Of a stretch of DNA of 28,506 nucleotides, positions 6,881-16,100 are shown in pieces (position 1 is the first letter of the stretch; each line of letters begins with the position of its first letter). Both the position numbers and the translations under genes were made by a program. The DNA comes from Bacteroidales bacterium (GTDB lineage Bacteria > Bacteroidota > Bacteroidia > Bacteroidales > FEN-979). The stretch lies in contig JALNWE010000039.1 in NCBI GenBank assembly GCA_023231065.1, forward strand, positions 1 to 28,506. The letters are read 5' to 3'. The notes under the pieces are model-generated. The model searched no databases, had not been told where the DNA came from, and saw nothing but the letters and a program-made list of their open reading frames with translations.

Positions 6881-8347
6881 TCAATTTTCAATTGGGGCTT
6901 GTTTGAGGAGTTCCCCGCTCAGGCGTAAGAGTTGGATTTCGGCAGTTTTGCAAACGAACTGTGAAGAGATAAGCTGATATTCTGCATCAATGAGTTTTTG
7001 CTGGATCTCGCGGAGTTCAATGTCGTTGATACTGCCCAACTGGTACTTCTCGAAAGCAATACTGACATTTTCGCGGGCAACAATCACGTTACTGAGCTGT
7101 AATTGCACTACTTCGAGATTTGAGCGAAACTGGTTATATTGTTTTAATAAACTGACTTTCAACTCCTCCATGGCATCTTTCACTTCAATCTCTCCCGAAT
7201 TCATCAATATTTTTGCATTTTTAACGGCCCTGTTCACATTGAAACCATTGAAAAGGTTGTAGGAAAGTGAAAACCCGAAAGAGGGGCCATAACTCCGGTT
7301 AAACTGAAGAAAACCAGTTTGGGAATTCAAGGTGCTGTAACTGTACCCGCCATCGAAATCAATTTGTGGATACCGATCAGCCTGTGCCTGCTTCACGCTT
7401 AGCCGGGCAAGGTCCTGATTTAACCGGGCCGCGATAAGCTGTGTATTTTGTAAAGAGGCTTTACGGAGAATGGTATCGAAGCCCTGCGGTTCTTTGATGA
7501 TAATAGTATCCCGGATTTCAAAATCAGTAAAAATATCGCGGGCTAAAAGGCGGTTCATGTCGGCGCGCGTGTTGGCCAGGGAAACCATTTGCTGGATTAA
7601 TCTTGTACTATCGGCATTAAGGTCGACAGTTGATTGAAGCAACATCAGTTGCGATCCTGCGCCAAGGGATAACTTGGCTTCCGCGATGCGTTTACGCTGC
7701 ATCGACAGATCCACGGCATCCTGTGCAACATGTACCAGTTTGTGTAACTGGATGATCCCATAATAGGTCAGGGAAATATCGGCAACGGTTCCTTCCACCA
7801 CGATCCGGGCGCCGTTCTGACCAAGATCCTCGAGTACCCCTAACATTTGTTTGTTGACAAACATCTTCATGCCATCGAACAAGGTCCATGTAAGCAGAGC
7901 GCTAATATTCAGATTGTTGTTCAGGGCATTGGAAACATCTTTGGTAGTCCCGCTGAATTGTTCCTGGTGGGTAGTACTGATGGTATTATTTTGGGCAGCT
8001 GTTAATTCAAGCGAAGGAAGAAATCCTGCATTGCCTATCGTATTATTGTTCTTCGCGATCTGTTCTTCGTTGTTCTGCAGGATGATCGAATAATTATTCT
8101 TTAGTCCCGTCGCAAGCGCTTTCTGCAAGGTAAGGATTTCCTGGGCCCGCGCTTCCGTTACAGGCAGGGCTGAAAAGCAAATGCAAAGAATCCCTAAAAT
8201 AATTGTGTAATTAATTAGGATTGAGCGGATTGAAAGGATTGTACGGATTGAAAAGATGGTATGGATTGAAAAGATGGAATATGAAATATTGGCGTCTTTG
8301 CGTCTTTGGGATAAAAGTAAAGATTTGACTTTTCGAAGTAGGCTCAT
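6881..8347 (-). CDS. TolC-like outer membrane efflux channel
   Basis: This is a 488-residue outer membrane efflux protein, the exit duct of the adjoining RND system. The mature part shows the two-fold repeated helical pattern of the family, for example TLQKALATGLKNNYSI after the signal peptide and VNRAVKNAKILMNSGEIEV in the second half. The signal peptide core is about residues 44-60, with cleavage likely after ARA at 66-68. The N-terminal 43 residues are unusual: residues 22-43 are encoded by 18-bp tandem repeats and read as SIFSIH, TIFSIR, TILSIR, preceded by SQRRKDAN. The frame is open from a TTG at 8353, but the ATG at 8347 is preferred. That ATG is 9 nt past the RND pump stop, so the genes are cotranscribed. 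The repeat may be an in-frame insertion into the signal peptide n-region. Confidence 0.9.
   Translation of the reverse strand: MSLLRKVKSLLLSQRRKDANISYSIFSIHTIFSIRTILSIRSILINYTIILGILCICFSALPVTEARAQEILTLQKALATGLKNNYSIILQNNEEQIAKNNNTIGNAGFLPSLELTAAQNNTISTTHQEQFSGTTKDVSNALNNNLNISALLTWTLFDGMKMFVNKQMLGVLEDLGQNGARIVVEGTVADISLTYYGIIQLHKLVHVAQDAVDLSMQRKRIAEAKLSLGAGSQLMLLQSTVDLNADSTRLIQQMVSLANTRADMNRLLARDIFTDFEIRDTIIIKEPQGFDTILRKASLQNTQLIAARLNQDLARLSVKQAQADRYPQIDFDGGYSYSTLNSQTGFLQFNRSYGPSFGFSLSYNLFNGFNVNRAVKNAKILMNSGEIEVKDAMEELKVSLLKQYNQFRSNLEVVQLQLSNVIVARENVSIAFEKYQLGSINDIELREIQQKLIDAEYQLISSQFVCKTAEIQLLRLSGELLKQAPIEN
8218..8307 (-). repeat. In-frame 18-bp tandem repeat plus GCGTCTTT doublet
   Basis: Three adjacent 18-bp units lie at 8226-8243, 8244-8261 and 8262-8279, with + strand consensus CGGATTGAAAAGATGGTA, and a partial unit precedes them at 8218-8225. 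Just beyond, GCGTCTTT is repeated at 8292-8299 and 8300-8307. Both sequence types resemble low-complexity repeats usually found between genes, yet here they are translated as part of the efflux channel. Confidence 0.85.
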
Positions 8348-8356
8348 TATCAATTC

Positions 8357-11300
8357 TTAATTTTTAGGTAAATTCTTCATTGAATCAATTTCCGCATCTT
8401 TTTTAGCTTTTGATCTTGAAAGGTAAGTGTACAAAGAAGGAATAACAAATAGGGTCAGTATCAGCGAAAAAATCAGGCCTCCGATGATGGTGATCCCTAA
8501 CGGGACCCGGCTGCGCGAAGCGGCCCCCAAAGCTAATGCAATAGGAAGGGCCCCCAGGGCAGTGGCCAGGCTGGTCATCAGGATCGGCCGCAAACGGCGG
8601 GTGGCTGCATCGATCACCGCTTCCCTCAGTTCCAACCCGGCTGATTTCCGCTGGTTGGCAAATTCCACGATCAAAATCCCGTTTTTGGTGACAATACCAA
8701 TGAGGACGATAATTCCGATCTCGCTGAAGATGTTCAGCGTCTGGCCAAAGATCCAGAGCGATAACAGGGCCCCGGCCAACGCCAGCGGAACGGTGAACAT
8801 GATGATCAACGGGTCGGCAAAACTTTCGAACTGGGCGGAAAGGATCAGATAAACCAGGATCAACGCCAATAACAAGGCAAACGTCAAACTTCCAGAACTA
8901 TCTTCAAATTCCTTGGAAGTCCCTGCCAGGTCAGATGAAAAGGAATCGTCGAAAGTTGCTTTCCCGATTTTCCGCATTTCCGCGATACCCTGTCCCAATG
9001 TAACCCCTTTGGCAGGTTGGGCCGAAACAGTAGCCGAAACATATCGGTTGTAACGATACAACTGTGGAGGGTTGCTCTGTTCTGTCAATTTTACTACATT
9101 ATCAAGCTGGATTAAGGCCCCCTCGTTGTTCCGGATGTATATTGAGCTAAGATCCAGTGGTTTATCCCGGTTCGACCGGTCTGCCTGACCAATCACCTGA
9201 TATTGTTTGCTGTTCATGATGAAATAACCATACCGTTGACCACTAAAATATAACTGCAGGTTTTCGGCAATATCGCGGACGTTGATGCCCAGGGCTTGGG
9301 CGCGGTCGCGGTCTATTTCCACGGACAGTTCCGGTTTATTGAATTTCAGGTCAAGGTCAACAGCCTGGAACATAGGATCGGATTGTGCCTGTTCCATGAA
9401 CCGGGGTAGGGATTTCTTCAATTTTTCAAAATCCGGCGCTAATATGACATATTGTACGGGAAGGCCACCGCGGCTCCCTCCCCCGATGGTTTGTTCCTGT
9501 ACGACGTAAGTACGCGCAAAATTGTATTTTCTTCCGATTGCCGAAAGTTCATCGGCAATCTCCTGCTGGGTCCGTTTCCTGTTTTCCGGTTGTGTCAGCG
9601 AAAGCCTGATGAATCCGGCATTGGTAGTAGAAGAGGATCCAAAACCAGGCGCTGTAAGGGCCATCATGGACTCTTTTTCAGGGATGGTATCAACGATCAT
9701 GGCAAGCTGGTTCATATATTGGTCCATCAGCTCAAAAGAAGTCCCTTCGGGAGCGGTAGAAGACAACTGTAACCTGCTTTTATCTTCCATGGGCGCCAAT
9801 TCTGAGGGGAGGATTGCCCCGATGCCTGCAATGATCGCTATGGAAAAGACCATGATCACAATGGCCAGCCACCGGCGCCGGATAAAAAGTGTCAGGGAAC
9901 GGTTATACAAATCAGTTAGCCGGTTAAGCTGGTTTTCGGTAAAGGTGAACAATACATTATGATGTTCTGTCTTTCGCAGCATCCTGGAACTCATCATCGG
10001 AGTAAGTGTCAGCGATACCAATGCCGAAACGAGGACCGTACTTGCAACCACAATCCCGAATTCGCGGAAAAGGCGTCCGGTAAGTCCCTGTAAGAAGATG
10101 ATCGGAAGAAAAACAGCGGCAAGGGTTATCGTTGTCGAAAGGATGGCAAAATAGATCTCTTTTGACCCCTTGTGCCCTGCCTCAATGGGGTCCATTCCGT
10201 TCTCAATCTTATGATAGATGTTTTCGAGGACCACGATGGCATCATCGACCACCAGGCCGGTGGCCAGGACGATCCCTAACAATGTCAGGATGTTGATTGA
10301 GAACCCTGCCACGTACATAATAAAAAACCCGCTGACCAGGGAGATGGGAATGGCGATGATTGGGATAAGGGTGGTACGCCAGCTTCGTAAGAAGAAAAAG
10401 ATTACAAGGAGGACCAGCGCGAACGCGATGAGGATTGTTTCCTGGACCTCCTTGATGGCCTTCCGGATACTGAGCGTAGCATCCAAAGCAATCCCCACAT
10501 TAAGATCGGAGGGCATTTCATTCTTTAACTGGGCTACGCGTTTGTAGCATTCGTCAACAATGGCAATCTGGTTAGCGCCCGGTTGTGGCGTAATAGCAAC
10601 GCCAACCATGGGGACCCGGCCGTTCCCTTTCATAATGGTACGTTCATTTTCGGGAAGCAGTTTGGCAATACCCACATCGCGCATCCGTATGACCGTCCCG
10701 TTTTTAGCCATAAGGATCATGTCGTTGAATTCGGCAGGAGTTGTCAAACGCCCCTTGGTGCGGATGGTCAGTTCGGTGCCGTATCCTTCAATCCGGCCGC
10801 TTGGAAGTTCAATATTTTCGCGGGTCAGGGCTTCTTTGACATCGCCCGGGGTGAGCTGAAAACTGGCTAACCTGGAAGGATCCAGCAGCAGTTTCATGGA
10901 ATAGCGCCTTTCGCCCCAGATCCTGATCTCGCTTACACCCGGGATCGTCTGTAACCGTTCTTTGAACACATTGTTGGCGATGTCGGACAACTCCATCAGA
11001 TCGCGGGTATTGCTCTGTAAAGTGAGGGTGAATATGGGACTGGCATCGGCATCCGATTTGTTGATAACAGGAGGATCTGTGTCGGGTGGGATATTCCGGA
11101 TCGCGCGCGACACCCGGTCGCGGACATCGTTGGCAGCGGTTTCCATATCCACGTTCAATTCAAATTCCACCTTGATGTTGCTCCTGCCATCGCTGCTGAC
11201 CGAGGTCAGGGAACGGATCCCGGCGATGCCGTTGATAGATTCTTCCAATGGCTCGGTAATCTGCGACTCGATCACATCGGCGTTGGCCCCCACATAATTG

Positions 11301-11446
11301 GTCGTGACGGTGACAACGGGTGGATCAACACTGGGAAATTCGCGGATACCCAGGAAAGCATATCCGATCGCTCCGAAGAGAATGATCACAAGCGAAATAA
11401 CGGTAGCTAATACCGGCCGGTTTATACTAAGGGAAGAAATGTTCAT
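8357..11446 (-). CDS. RND efflux transporter, inner-membrane pump (HAE1 family)
   Basis: This is a 1029-residue proton-driven resistance-nodulation-division pump of the AcrB/MexB type. It is a homotrimer in the inner membrane that extrudes drugs or other amphiphiles into a TolC channel. The N-terminal transmembrane segment (about 11-33), two large periplasmic loops and the remaining membrane helices are all present, and the length is normal. The proton-relay pair D401-D402 lies in GLVVDDAIVVLENIYHKIE, and the partner lysine K921 in TKNGILIVEFANQRK. FFFLRSWRTTLIP (350-362) matches the cytoplasmic link before TM3. Its ATG overlaps the adaptor stop codon by 4 bases (ATGA), indicating translational coupling, and the channel gene follows at once. 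Substrate range cannot be deduced, though the DD/K pattern favours a multidrug pump over a heavy-metal pump. Confidence 0.96.
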   Translation of the reverse strand: MNISSLSINRPVLATVISLVIILFGAIGYAFLGIREFPSVDPPVVTVTTNYVGANADVIESQITEPLEESINGIAGIRSLTSVSSDGRSNIKVEFELNVDMETAANDVRDRVSRAIRNIPPDTDPPVINKSDADASPIFTLTLQSNTRDLMELSDIANNVFKERLQTIPGVSEIRIWGERRYSMKLLLDPSRLASFQLTPGDVKEALTRENIELPSGRIEGYGTELTIRTKGRLTTPAEFNDMILMAKNGTVIRMRDVGIAKLLPENERTIMKGNGRVPMVGVAITPQPGANQIAIVDECYKRVAQLKNEMPSDLNVGIALDATLSIRKAIKEVQETILIAFALVLLVIFFFLRSWRTTLIPIIAIPISLVSGFFIMYVAGFSINILTLLGIVLATGLVVDDAIVVLENIYHKIENGMDPIEAGHKGSKEIYFAILSTTITLAAVFLPIIFLQGLTGRLFREFGIVVASTVLVSALVSLTLTPMMSSRMLRKTEHHNVLFTFTENQLNRLTDLYNRSLTLFIRRRWLAIVIMVFSIAIIAGIGAILPSELAPMEDKSRLQLSSTAPEGTSFELMDQYMNQLAMIVDTIPEKESMMALTAPGFGSSSTTNAGFIRLSLTQPENRKRTQQEIADELSAIGRKYNFARTYVVQEQTIGGGSRGGLPVQYVILAPDFEKLKKSLPRFMEQAQSDPMFQAVDLDLKFNKPELSVEIDRDRAQALGINVRDIAENLQLYFSGQRYGYFIMNSKQYQVIGQADRSNRDKPLDLSSIYIRNNEGALIQLDNVVKLTEQSNPPQLYRYNRYVSATVSAQPAKGVTLGQGIAEMRKIGKATFDDSFSSDLAGTSKEFEDSSGSLTFALLLALILVYLILSAQFESFADPLIIMFTVPLALAGALLSLWIFGQTLNIFSEIGIIVLIGIVTKNGILIVEFANQRKSAGLELREAVIDAATRRLRPILMTSLATALGALPIALALGAASRSRVPLGITIIGGLIFSLILTLFVIPSLYTYLSRSKAKKDAEIDSMKNLPKN

Positions 11447-12504
11447 TGTACAATTTTAACTTTAACGGGCATTTCTTCGCGCAGTTGCAGGATGGCCGTG
11501 GTGATAATGGTATCTCCTGGCTGTAATCCACTGATTACCTGTACCTCGCGCTCGGTGCGGATTCCGGTCGTAATGATCTGTGACCTTGATTTTCCGTTTT
11601 TATATAAAAATACTTTTTCACCGTTCAGTTGCGGGATGATGGCTTCGGAAGGGACCACAAGAGCGCCGGATATGCTTTCGAGCAGGATATCAACCTTGGC
11701 GAAAGCGCCGGGAATCAGCAAACCTCCCGGGTTGGGACAGGAAGCGCGCAAAGAAACGTTCCGCGTGACGGGATCAATTTTAGGTTCGATGGCATATACA
11801 TGACCGGGAAAAGCGCTGTCGATACCCTCGACTGTAAATTTAATAAGGGTACCGTTACGTACCTTTTCGCGATATTTCTCAGGAATGGCAAAGTCGATCT
11901 TGATGGGATCGGTCTGTTGCAGCCGGGCAACCATGGTGGCAGAAGAAACGAATCCTCCGGGGCTGACCTGACGCAGGCCGATCTGCCCGGAAAAAGGGGC
12001 ATAGATCTCGGTTTTAGAAATCTGGGTCCGGACCAGTTCTATTTGTGCCTGAATAATGCCCAGGGTATTGAAGGATTTATCGTATTCTTCCTGGCTCACG
12101 GCTTTCAGTTCCAACAATTTTTCTTTCCGGAAGAGATCATCGCGCGCCTGTTTTTCGTCAACCTGGAGCTTTTTAAGCTGGGCCTGTAGCTCCCGATCAT
12201 CGATCTTTACCAAAAGGGCCCCTTTGGCCACGCGGCTTCCCTCTTCGAAATTGATAGAGACGATCCGTCCCGGAATTTCGCTCCGGAGTTCCACCTCTTC
12301 ATTGGCAATGAGGTTGCCGTTGGTTAAGATCTGATTATCAAGGGAACGCGGTTTTACCACGACAGCGGCCGCGGTAATGGCTTTAATCCCGCCACGGTCA
12401 GGCTCCTTTTTCACCCCGGAGCAACCAGCAACTGACAGCAGGAATATGGAAGCCGTAAAAACCCAGATTAAAGGCTTAACGCGATAAGGGAGATGGGATG
12501 ACAT
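11443..12504 (-). CDS. RND efflux periplasmic adaptor lipoprotein (membrane fusion protein)
   Basis: This is a 353-residue HlyD/AcrA-type adaptor that links the RND pump to the outer membrane channel. From the chosen start it has a lipoprotein signal peptide with lipobox VAGC and lipidated C28. A lipoyl-like half-motif (SEIPGRIVSINFEEGSRVAKG, written here only as its ends SEIPGR and RVAKG) precedes a helical hairpin of about 60 residues, and the second lipoyl half is APFSGQIGLRQVSPG. Beta-barrel and membrane-proximal domains follow. The frame is open to an ATG at 12528, but a TAAATTTG -7 box sits at 12537-12530, so a transcript from it would begin inside or after that codon. The ATG at 12504 gives an ideal signal peptide and is preferred. 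It is the first gene of the adaptor-pump-channel operon. Confidence 0.93.
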   Translation of the reverse strand: MSSHLPYRVKPLIWVFTASIFLLSVAGCSGVKKEPDRGGIKAITAAAVVVKPRSLDNQILTNGNLIANEEVELRSEIPGRIVSINFEEGSRVAKGALLVKIDDRELQAQLKKLQVDEKQARDDLFRKEKLLELKAVSQEEYDKSFNTLGIIQAQIELVRTQISKTEIYAPFSGQIGLRQVSPGGFVSSATMVARLQQTDPIKIDFAIPEKYREKVRNGTLIKFTVEGIDSAFPGHVYAIEPKIDPVTRNVSLRASCPNPGGLLIPGAFAKVDILLESISGALVVPSEAIIPQLNGEKVFLYKNGKSRSQIITTGIRTEREVQVISGLQPGDTIITTAILQLREEMPVKVKIVQ

Positions 12505-12529
12505 ACATTCAACATAAGTTAAAAACATA

Positions 12530-12537
12530 CAAATTTA
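12530..12537 (-). promoter_or_regulatory. Candidate -7 box of the RND efflux operon
   Basis: TAAATTTG on the - strand matches TAnnTTTG exactly and would drive the three-gene efflux operon with a leader of about 20 nt to the ATG at 12504. A -33 TTTG is not clear. The promoter is back to back with the tRNA promoter at 12551-12582. Confidence 0.58.
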
Positions 12538-12550
12538 AGCATAATGGTAG

Positions 12551-12582
12551 TTGCTTTATTCGAAAAAAAAATTGTATTTTTG
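12551..12582 (+). promoter_or_regulatory. Promoter of the tRNA-Pro/tRNA-Thr unit
   Basis: TTG at 12551-12553 is followed after 21 nt by TATTTTTG (12575-12582), an exact TAnnTTTG match. About 60 nt of leader precede the first tRNA. Confidence 0.68.
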
Positions 12583-12649
12583 CAGCCCCTTTCTGGAGTT
12601 TTAGTCATCATTAAGGGTAAGTTCATTAACAATCAGATCATTTTGAATT

Positions 12650-12723
12650 CGGGATGTAGCGCAGTTGGCTAGCGCACCACGTTCGGGACGTGGGGGTCGG
12701 AAGTTCGAGTCTTCTCATCCCGA
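12650..12723 (+). tRNA. tRNA-Pro (anticodon CGG)
   Basis: The 74-nt cloverleaf is complete: acceptor CGGGATG/CATCCCG (7 bp, perfect), D stem GCGC/GCGC, anticodon stem CCACG/CGTGG with loop TTCGGGA (anticodon CGG at 12684-12686) and T stem GGAAG/CTTCT with loop TTCGAGT. The discriminator is A12723. It reads the proline codon CCG. The CCA end is not encoded and must be added by CCA transferase. Confidence 0.96.
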
Positions 12724-12731
12724 CAAAAACC

Positions 12732-12804
12732 GCCTCTTTAGCTCAGTTGGTAGAGCAGCTGATTCGTAATTAGCAGGTCGTGGGTTCAAGTCCCATGAGA
12801 GGCT
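12732..12804 (+). tRNA. tRNA-Thr (anticodon CGT)
   Basis: The 73-nt cloverleaf has acceptor GCCTCTT/GAGAGGC (one T-G wobble), D stem GCTC/GAGC, anticodon stem GCTGA/TTAGC with loop TTCGTAA (anticodon CGT at 12765-12767) and T stem GTGGG/CCCAT with loop TTCAAGT. The discriminator is T12804. It reads the threonine codon ACG. It starts 8 nt after tRNA-Pro, so both belong to one transcript. No CCA is encoded. Confidence 0.96.
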
Positions 12805-13198
12805 CTCCAATTGTTAAAAAATCTTAAATTTTTCCCTCTGACAGTTAAAAAAGTCATTCTTTTCCTGTAATTGTTTAATAATCAGGGGAAATCTCCTTTT
12901 TTAAAAAAGATGAAAAATTTCGACCATTTTTTTGGATTGTTCGAAATTTTTTATATTTGACCTTCGATTCTTTTCTGCTTACGATCGACAACGATTTCCG
13001 GTACTTTTTAAGCTCACTTAAAGACGCTCAATAAAATTGTTATCTTATTTATATTCAAATAAATATCGCGGATTCTCACGCCGTTCTTCTTGCTGGTTTC
13101 TCATACCACCGGTTATTTCTCAATCCTCCTCCGGAACGATACCCTCAACATATTTCCCCCTCACAAATTCACGAAATCAGTAACTAAAATCAAAAAGT
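12805..13198 (+). other. AT-rich intergenic region and leader of the large secreted protein gene
   Basis: About 390 bases without a supportable gene. The first half is AT-rich with poly-T and poly-A runs that may end the tRNA transcript, although no strong hairpin is visible. The second half is the probable 5' leader (about 230 nt from the -7 box at 12952) of the gene starting at 13199. No known riboswitch class was recognised. Confidence 0.5.
12952..12959 (+). promoter_or_regulatory. Candidate -7 box of the large secreted protein gene
   Basis: TATATTTG matches TAnnTTTG. TTTG at 12931-12934 could be the -33 element, but the 17-nt spacing is a little short. The leader to the ATG at 13199 would be about 230 nt, far longer than for the other genes here. 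Confidence 0.45.
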
Positions 13199-16100
13199 AT
13201 GAAAAAACAATTTACATTGTTAATTATCCTGTTGCTATGGGCCGGAAGTTCATGGGCGCAGGTGAGCAAGTATGCCTTTGCAAGTTCTGTAGGCACGTTT
13301 ACGCCGTTAGCAACTGAAACCATTCTATGGTCAGGGACTTTCGATGATAACAGTTCCACTGCTATTACGATCCCGGCTTTTACAGTTGACGGGGTCCCCT
13401 ACACGACCATGTTTGTTCAGGCCAACGGCTGGATCACTTTGGGTGGAACTTCAATTTCCTCATCTTACGTACCCATCAGCAATTCGACCAGCTATCCTGT
13501 TGTAATTGCTCCTTTTGGCAAGGACCTCGAGAATGCTGATGCCGGCACTCCGAAGATTTCCTACAATGTCAATGACGGTGGCGATATCGTAGTACAATGG
13601 CAGGATGTACATAGATACAACTCCTCGACAGATGCAGAAAGAATCAGTTTCCAGATAAGGCTTCTCCCAACCACAGGGCAAATAGAATTTCTTTATGGTG
13701 AAACCATTGTTTGCGGCACCACCACCGGTACCATGCAGGTAGGATTAAGAGGATCAACCAACGCGATCTTCACGAACAGAACCACTACCACTGATTGGAC
13801 TGCTACAACAAAAGGTACCCTTAATACCGATGCCTGCTCATGGACAACAACCGTTATGCCTCCGGTTGGGCTTACCTTTATTTTTACTCCTCCTTCTCCC
13901 TGTGTGACACCGCTTGTTCAGCCAACCACTTTATTACTCACCCCGGCCCTGACCTCCATCGCAGGCTCGTTCACGGCTGCTGCAGGAGTTGATGATTATT
14001 TGGTTGTCCGTAGCCTGAATGCATCGTTGACAGCTGATCCTGTCAATGGAACTTCCTATCCAGTCGGTAGCGCCCTTGGCGGTGGTATCGTCGATTATTA
14101 TGGTACCGGAACAACCTTTACATCAAGCGGTTTGCCGGTAAATACCCACTATTATTACTTTATTTTCTCAGCCAACGACGGAACTTGCAGCGGAGGTCCA
14201 TTGTATTTGACCACCTCACCGTTAACCGGTTCGAGCACTACCCTGGCACCGGGTAGTATCACGTCAGCTGCCGACGGGCCATGGAGCGCCACGACCACCT
14301 GGACAGGTGGCGTCGTCCCTACAGCCTCTGATAATGTTATAATCGACCACAACGTTAACGTTGATGCTGCTACCTGTGCTTGTTTTGATTTGACCATCAA
14401 TACAACGAAAACCCTTGCCTGTACAGGAACCACAGGAGTATTGACCGTGGCAGGGGACCTGACCAATAACGGAACCCTTGATTTTTATGTCGATGCTTCC
14501 AATTATGCCGGGCTTACCTTTACCTCACCAACAACCAACACCTTTACCAGCCCTGCTGCCAAGGGAGCCACTGACCTCAACACATTGACCATCAATAAAG
14601 GAACCTCATTTACCTATATTTTGGATATGAACCTTTCTGCGTTGACTATCAAGGGTTTGAACACAGCAGCAGTAGGATTCCTCACCCTGACCAATGGCAC
14701 CCTTAAAATTTCTGGTAATTATGCATTTGATGGGAAAGTCTTTACCTCTACCGGCTATTCTATTCCCGCCAGTACCGGGTTCTGGCTGAACAACCCCAAT
14801 TTTACTGTCAATGCACAAACCGCTTCACCTTCGGTAGCCGGTTTACTAAGAATTACCAATGGTACCCTTAACGTTGGAACTGCAGCTGGCAATTCCATGA
14901 CTTTCTCTTCGGGATGTACGGTATTTATTGAAGGAGGAGCCATCAATACAGCGGGCCGTTTTGCCGTGTCGAGTGCGAGCAATGTCGTGAATTATACCCA
15001 AATCGGAGGGGTGGTAACCGTTTGCACGGTTGGTAACACCAGTTCAACTTATGCCAGCTTTGACCTGGGAACCGCAACCACATCTTCTGCTAACCTGGTC
15101 GGGGGATCCATCGTAGTCCAACTGGCCAGTACCGCTTCCAGCGGACCCAGGGATTTCAGGGGATTACCCACCGGGGCAGCTCCCACCGATTACACAGGAA
15201 CCACACTTTATCTGGGGAATGCCAGTACTCCTGCATCGGTTCAGACCTATTACCTCGGAGGAAGGGTTCCCCCGATGGTTATTACCACCACCACTGCCAT
15301 TCATAAAATTGCTTTAAACTCCACCGTTTACTATCATGGCAATTTGACCATCCCTGAAGGATCGGATCTCAACCTGAATGGATATGGTTTTTGGTGTAAA
15401 GGTAATGTAGTGAACAACAGTACAATAACCGGAACCACATCAAGCAGCCGGTTTGACTTCGCCGGACAGATGTTCGGTGATACTCCTGCCGCTCAAACTT
15501 ATACAGGGACTGGCTATTTCGGACCATCTGCTACTCTGACCACCAACATGAGCCTGGGAATCAACAATTCAAATGGAGTAACTTTCAACGGACCGGTGAA
15601 TGTTTACCGGGTCAACCTGTTCTGTGGCGCAGTTACCAACAGTGGTAACATTACGATCGGTAACGGAGCGACTCTCGCATCTTATGTTCAGATTGGAGTC
15701 AATGGAAATACCCGTACCGGCGGTTCGTTTGATGCTTCCCCTGGTTTTAACTTAGGGACAGGGACCTATACAGTCCTCTATGAACCTGAAATCGCTGCAC
15801 GTACCACCGGGTTTGAGATTCCTGTATCGAGGACCATTACAAATCTCTCCATCAATAACGCCAACGGAGTTACTTTGAACGGTGGCACATTGAACCTCGA
15901 TGCAGCAGGTGTTCTGACCATGACAACCGGTCTCCTGAATACCTCCGCCACCAACTTGCTGGTACTGAACAATACGGGAACTGCGGTATCGGGAGGTTCT
16001 TCCACCTCCTTCGTGAACGGTCCCCTCTCACGTACTTTTGCAGCAAGCCGTACGGCTGCCGGAACCTTCACCACAGCAACTTTGTTCCCGGTTGGCAAAG

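Noticed and set aside
8226..8279. Tandem repeat considered as a CRISPR array.
   Set aside because: The 18-bp units are directly adjacent without spacers and lie inside a coding frame.
9452..9962. Overlapping + strand frames of 106 and 146 codons within the RND pump region.
   Set aside because: They are antisense to a full-length, well-conserved pump gene and show no protein family features.
12805..12900. Possible terminator after tRNA-Thr.
   Set aside because: Only AT-rich imperfect pairing and scattered T runs are seen, with no stable stem.
13090..13317. A 75-codon + strand frame crossing the start of the giant secreted protein gene.
   Set aside because: It overlaps the signal peptide of a clearly real gene in another frame and has no recognisable content.
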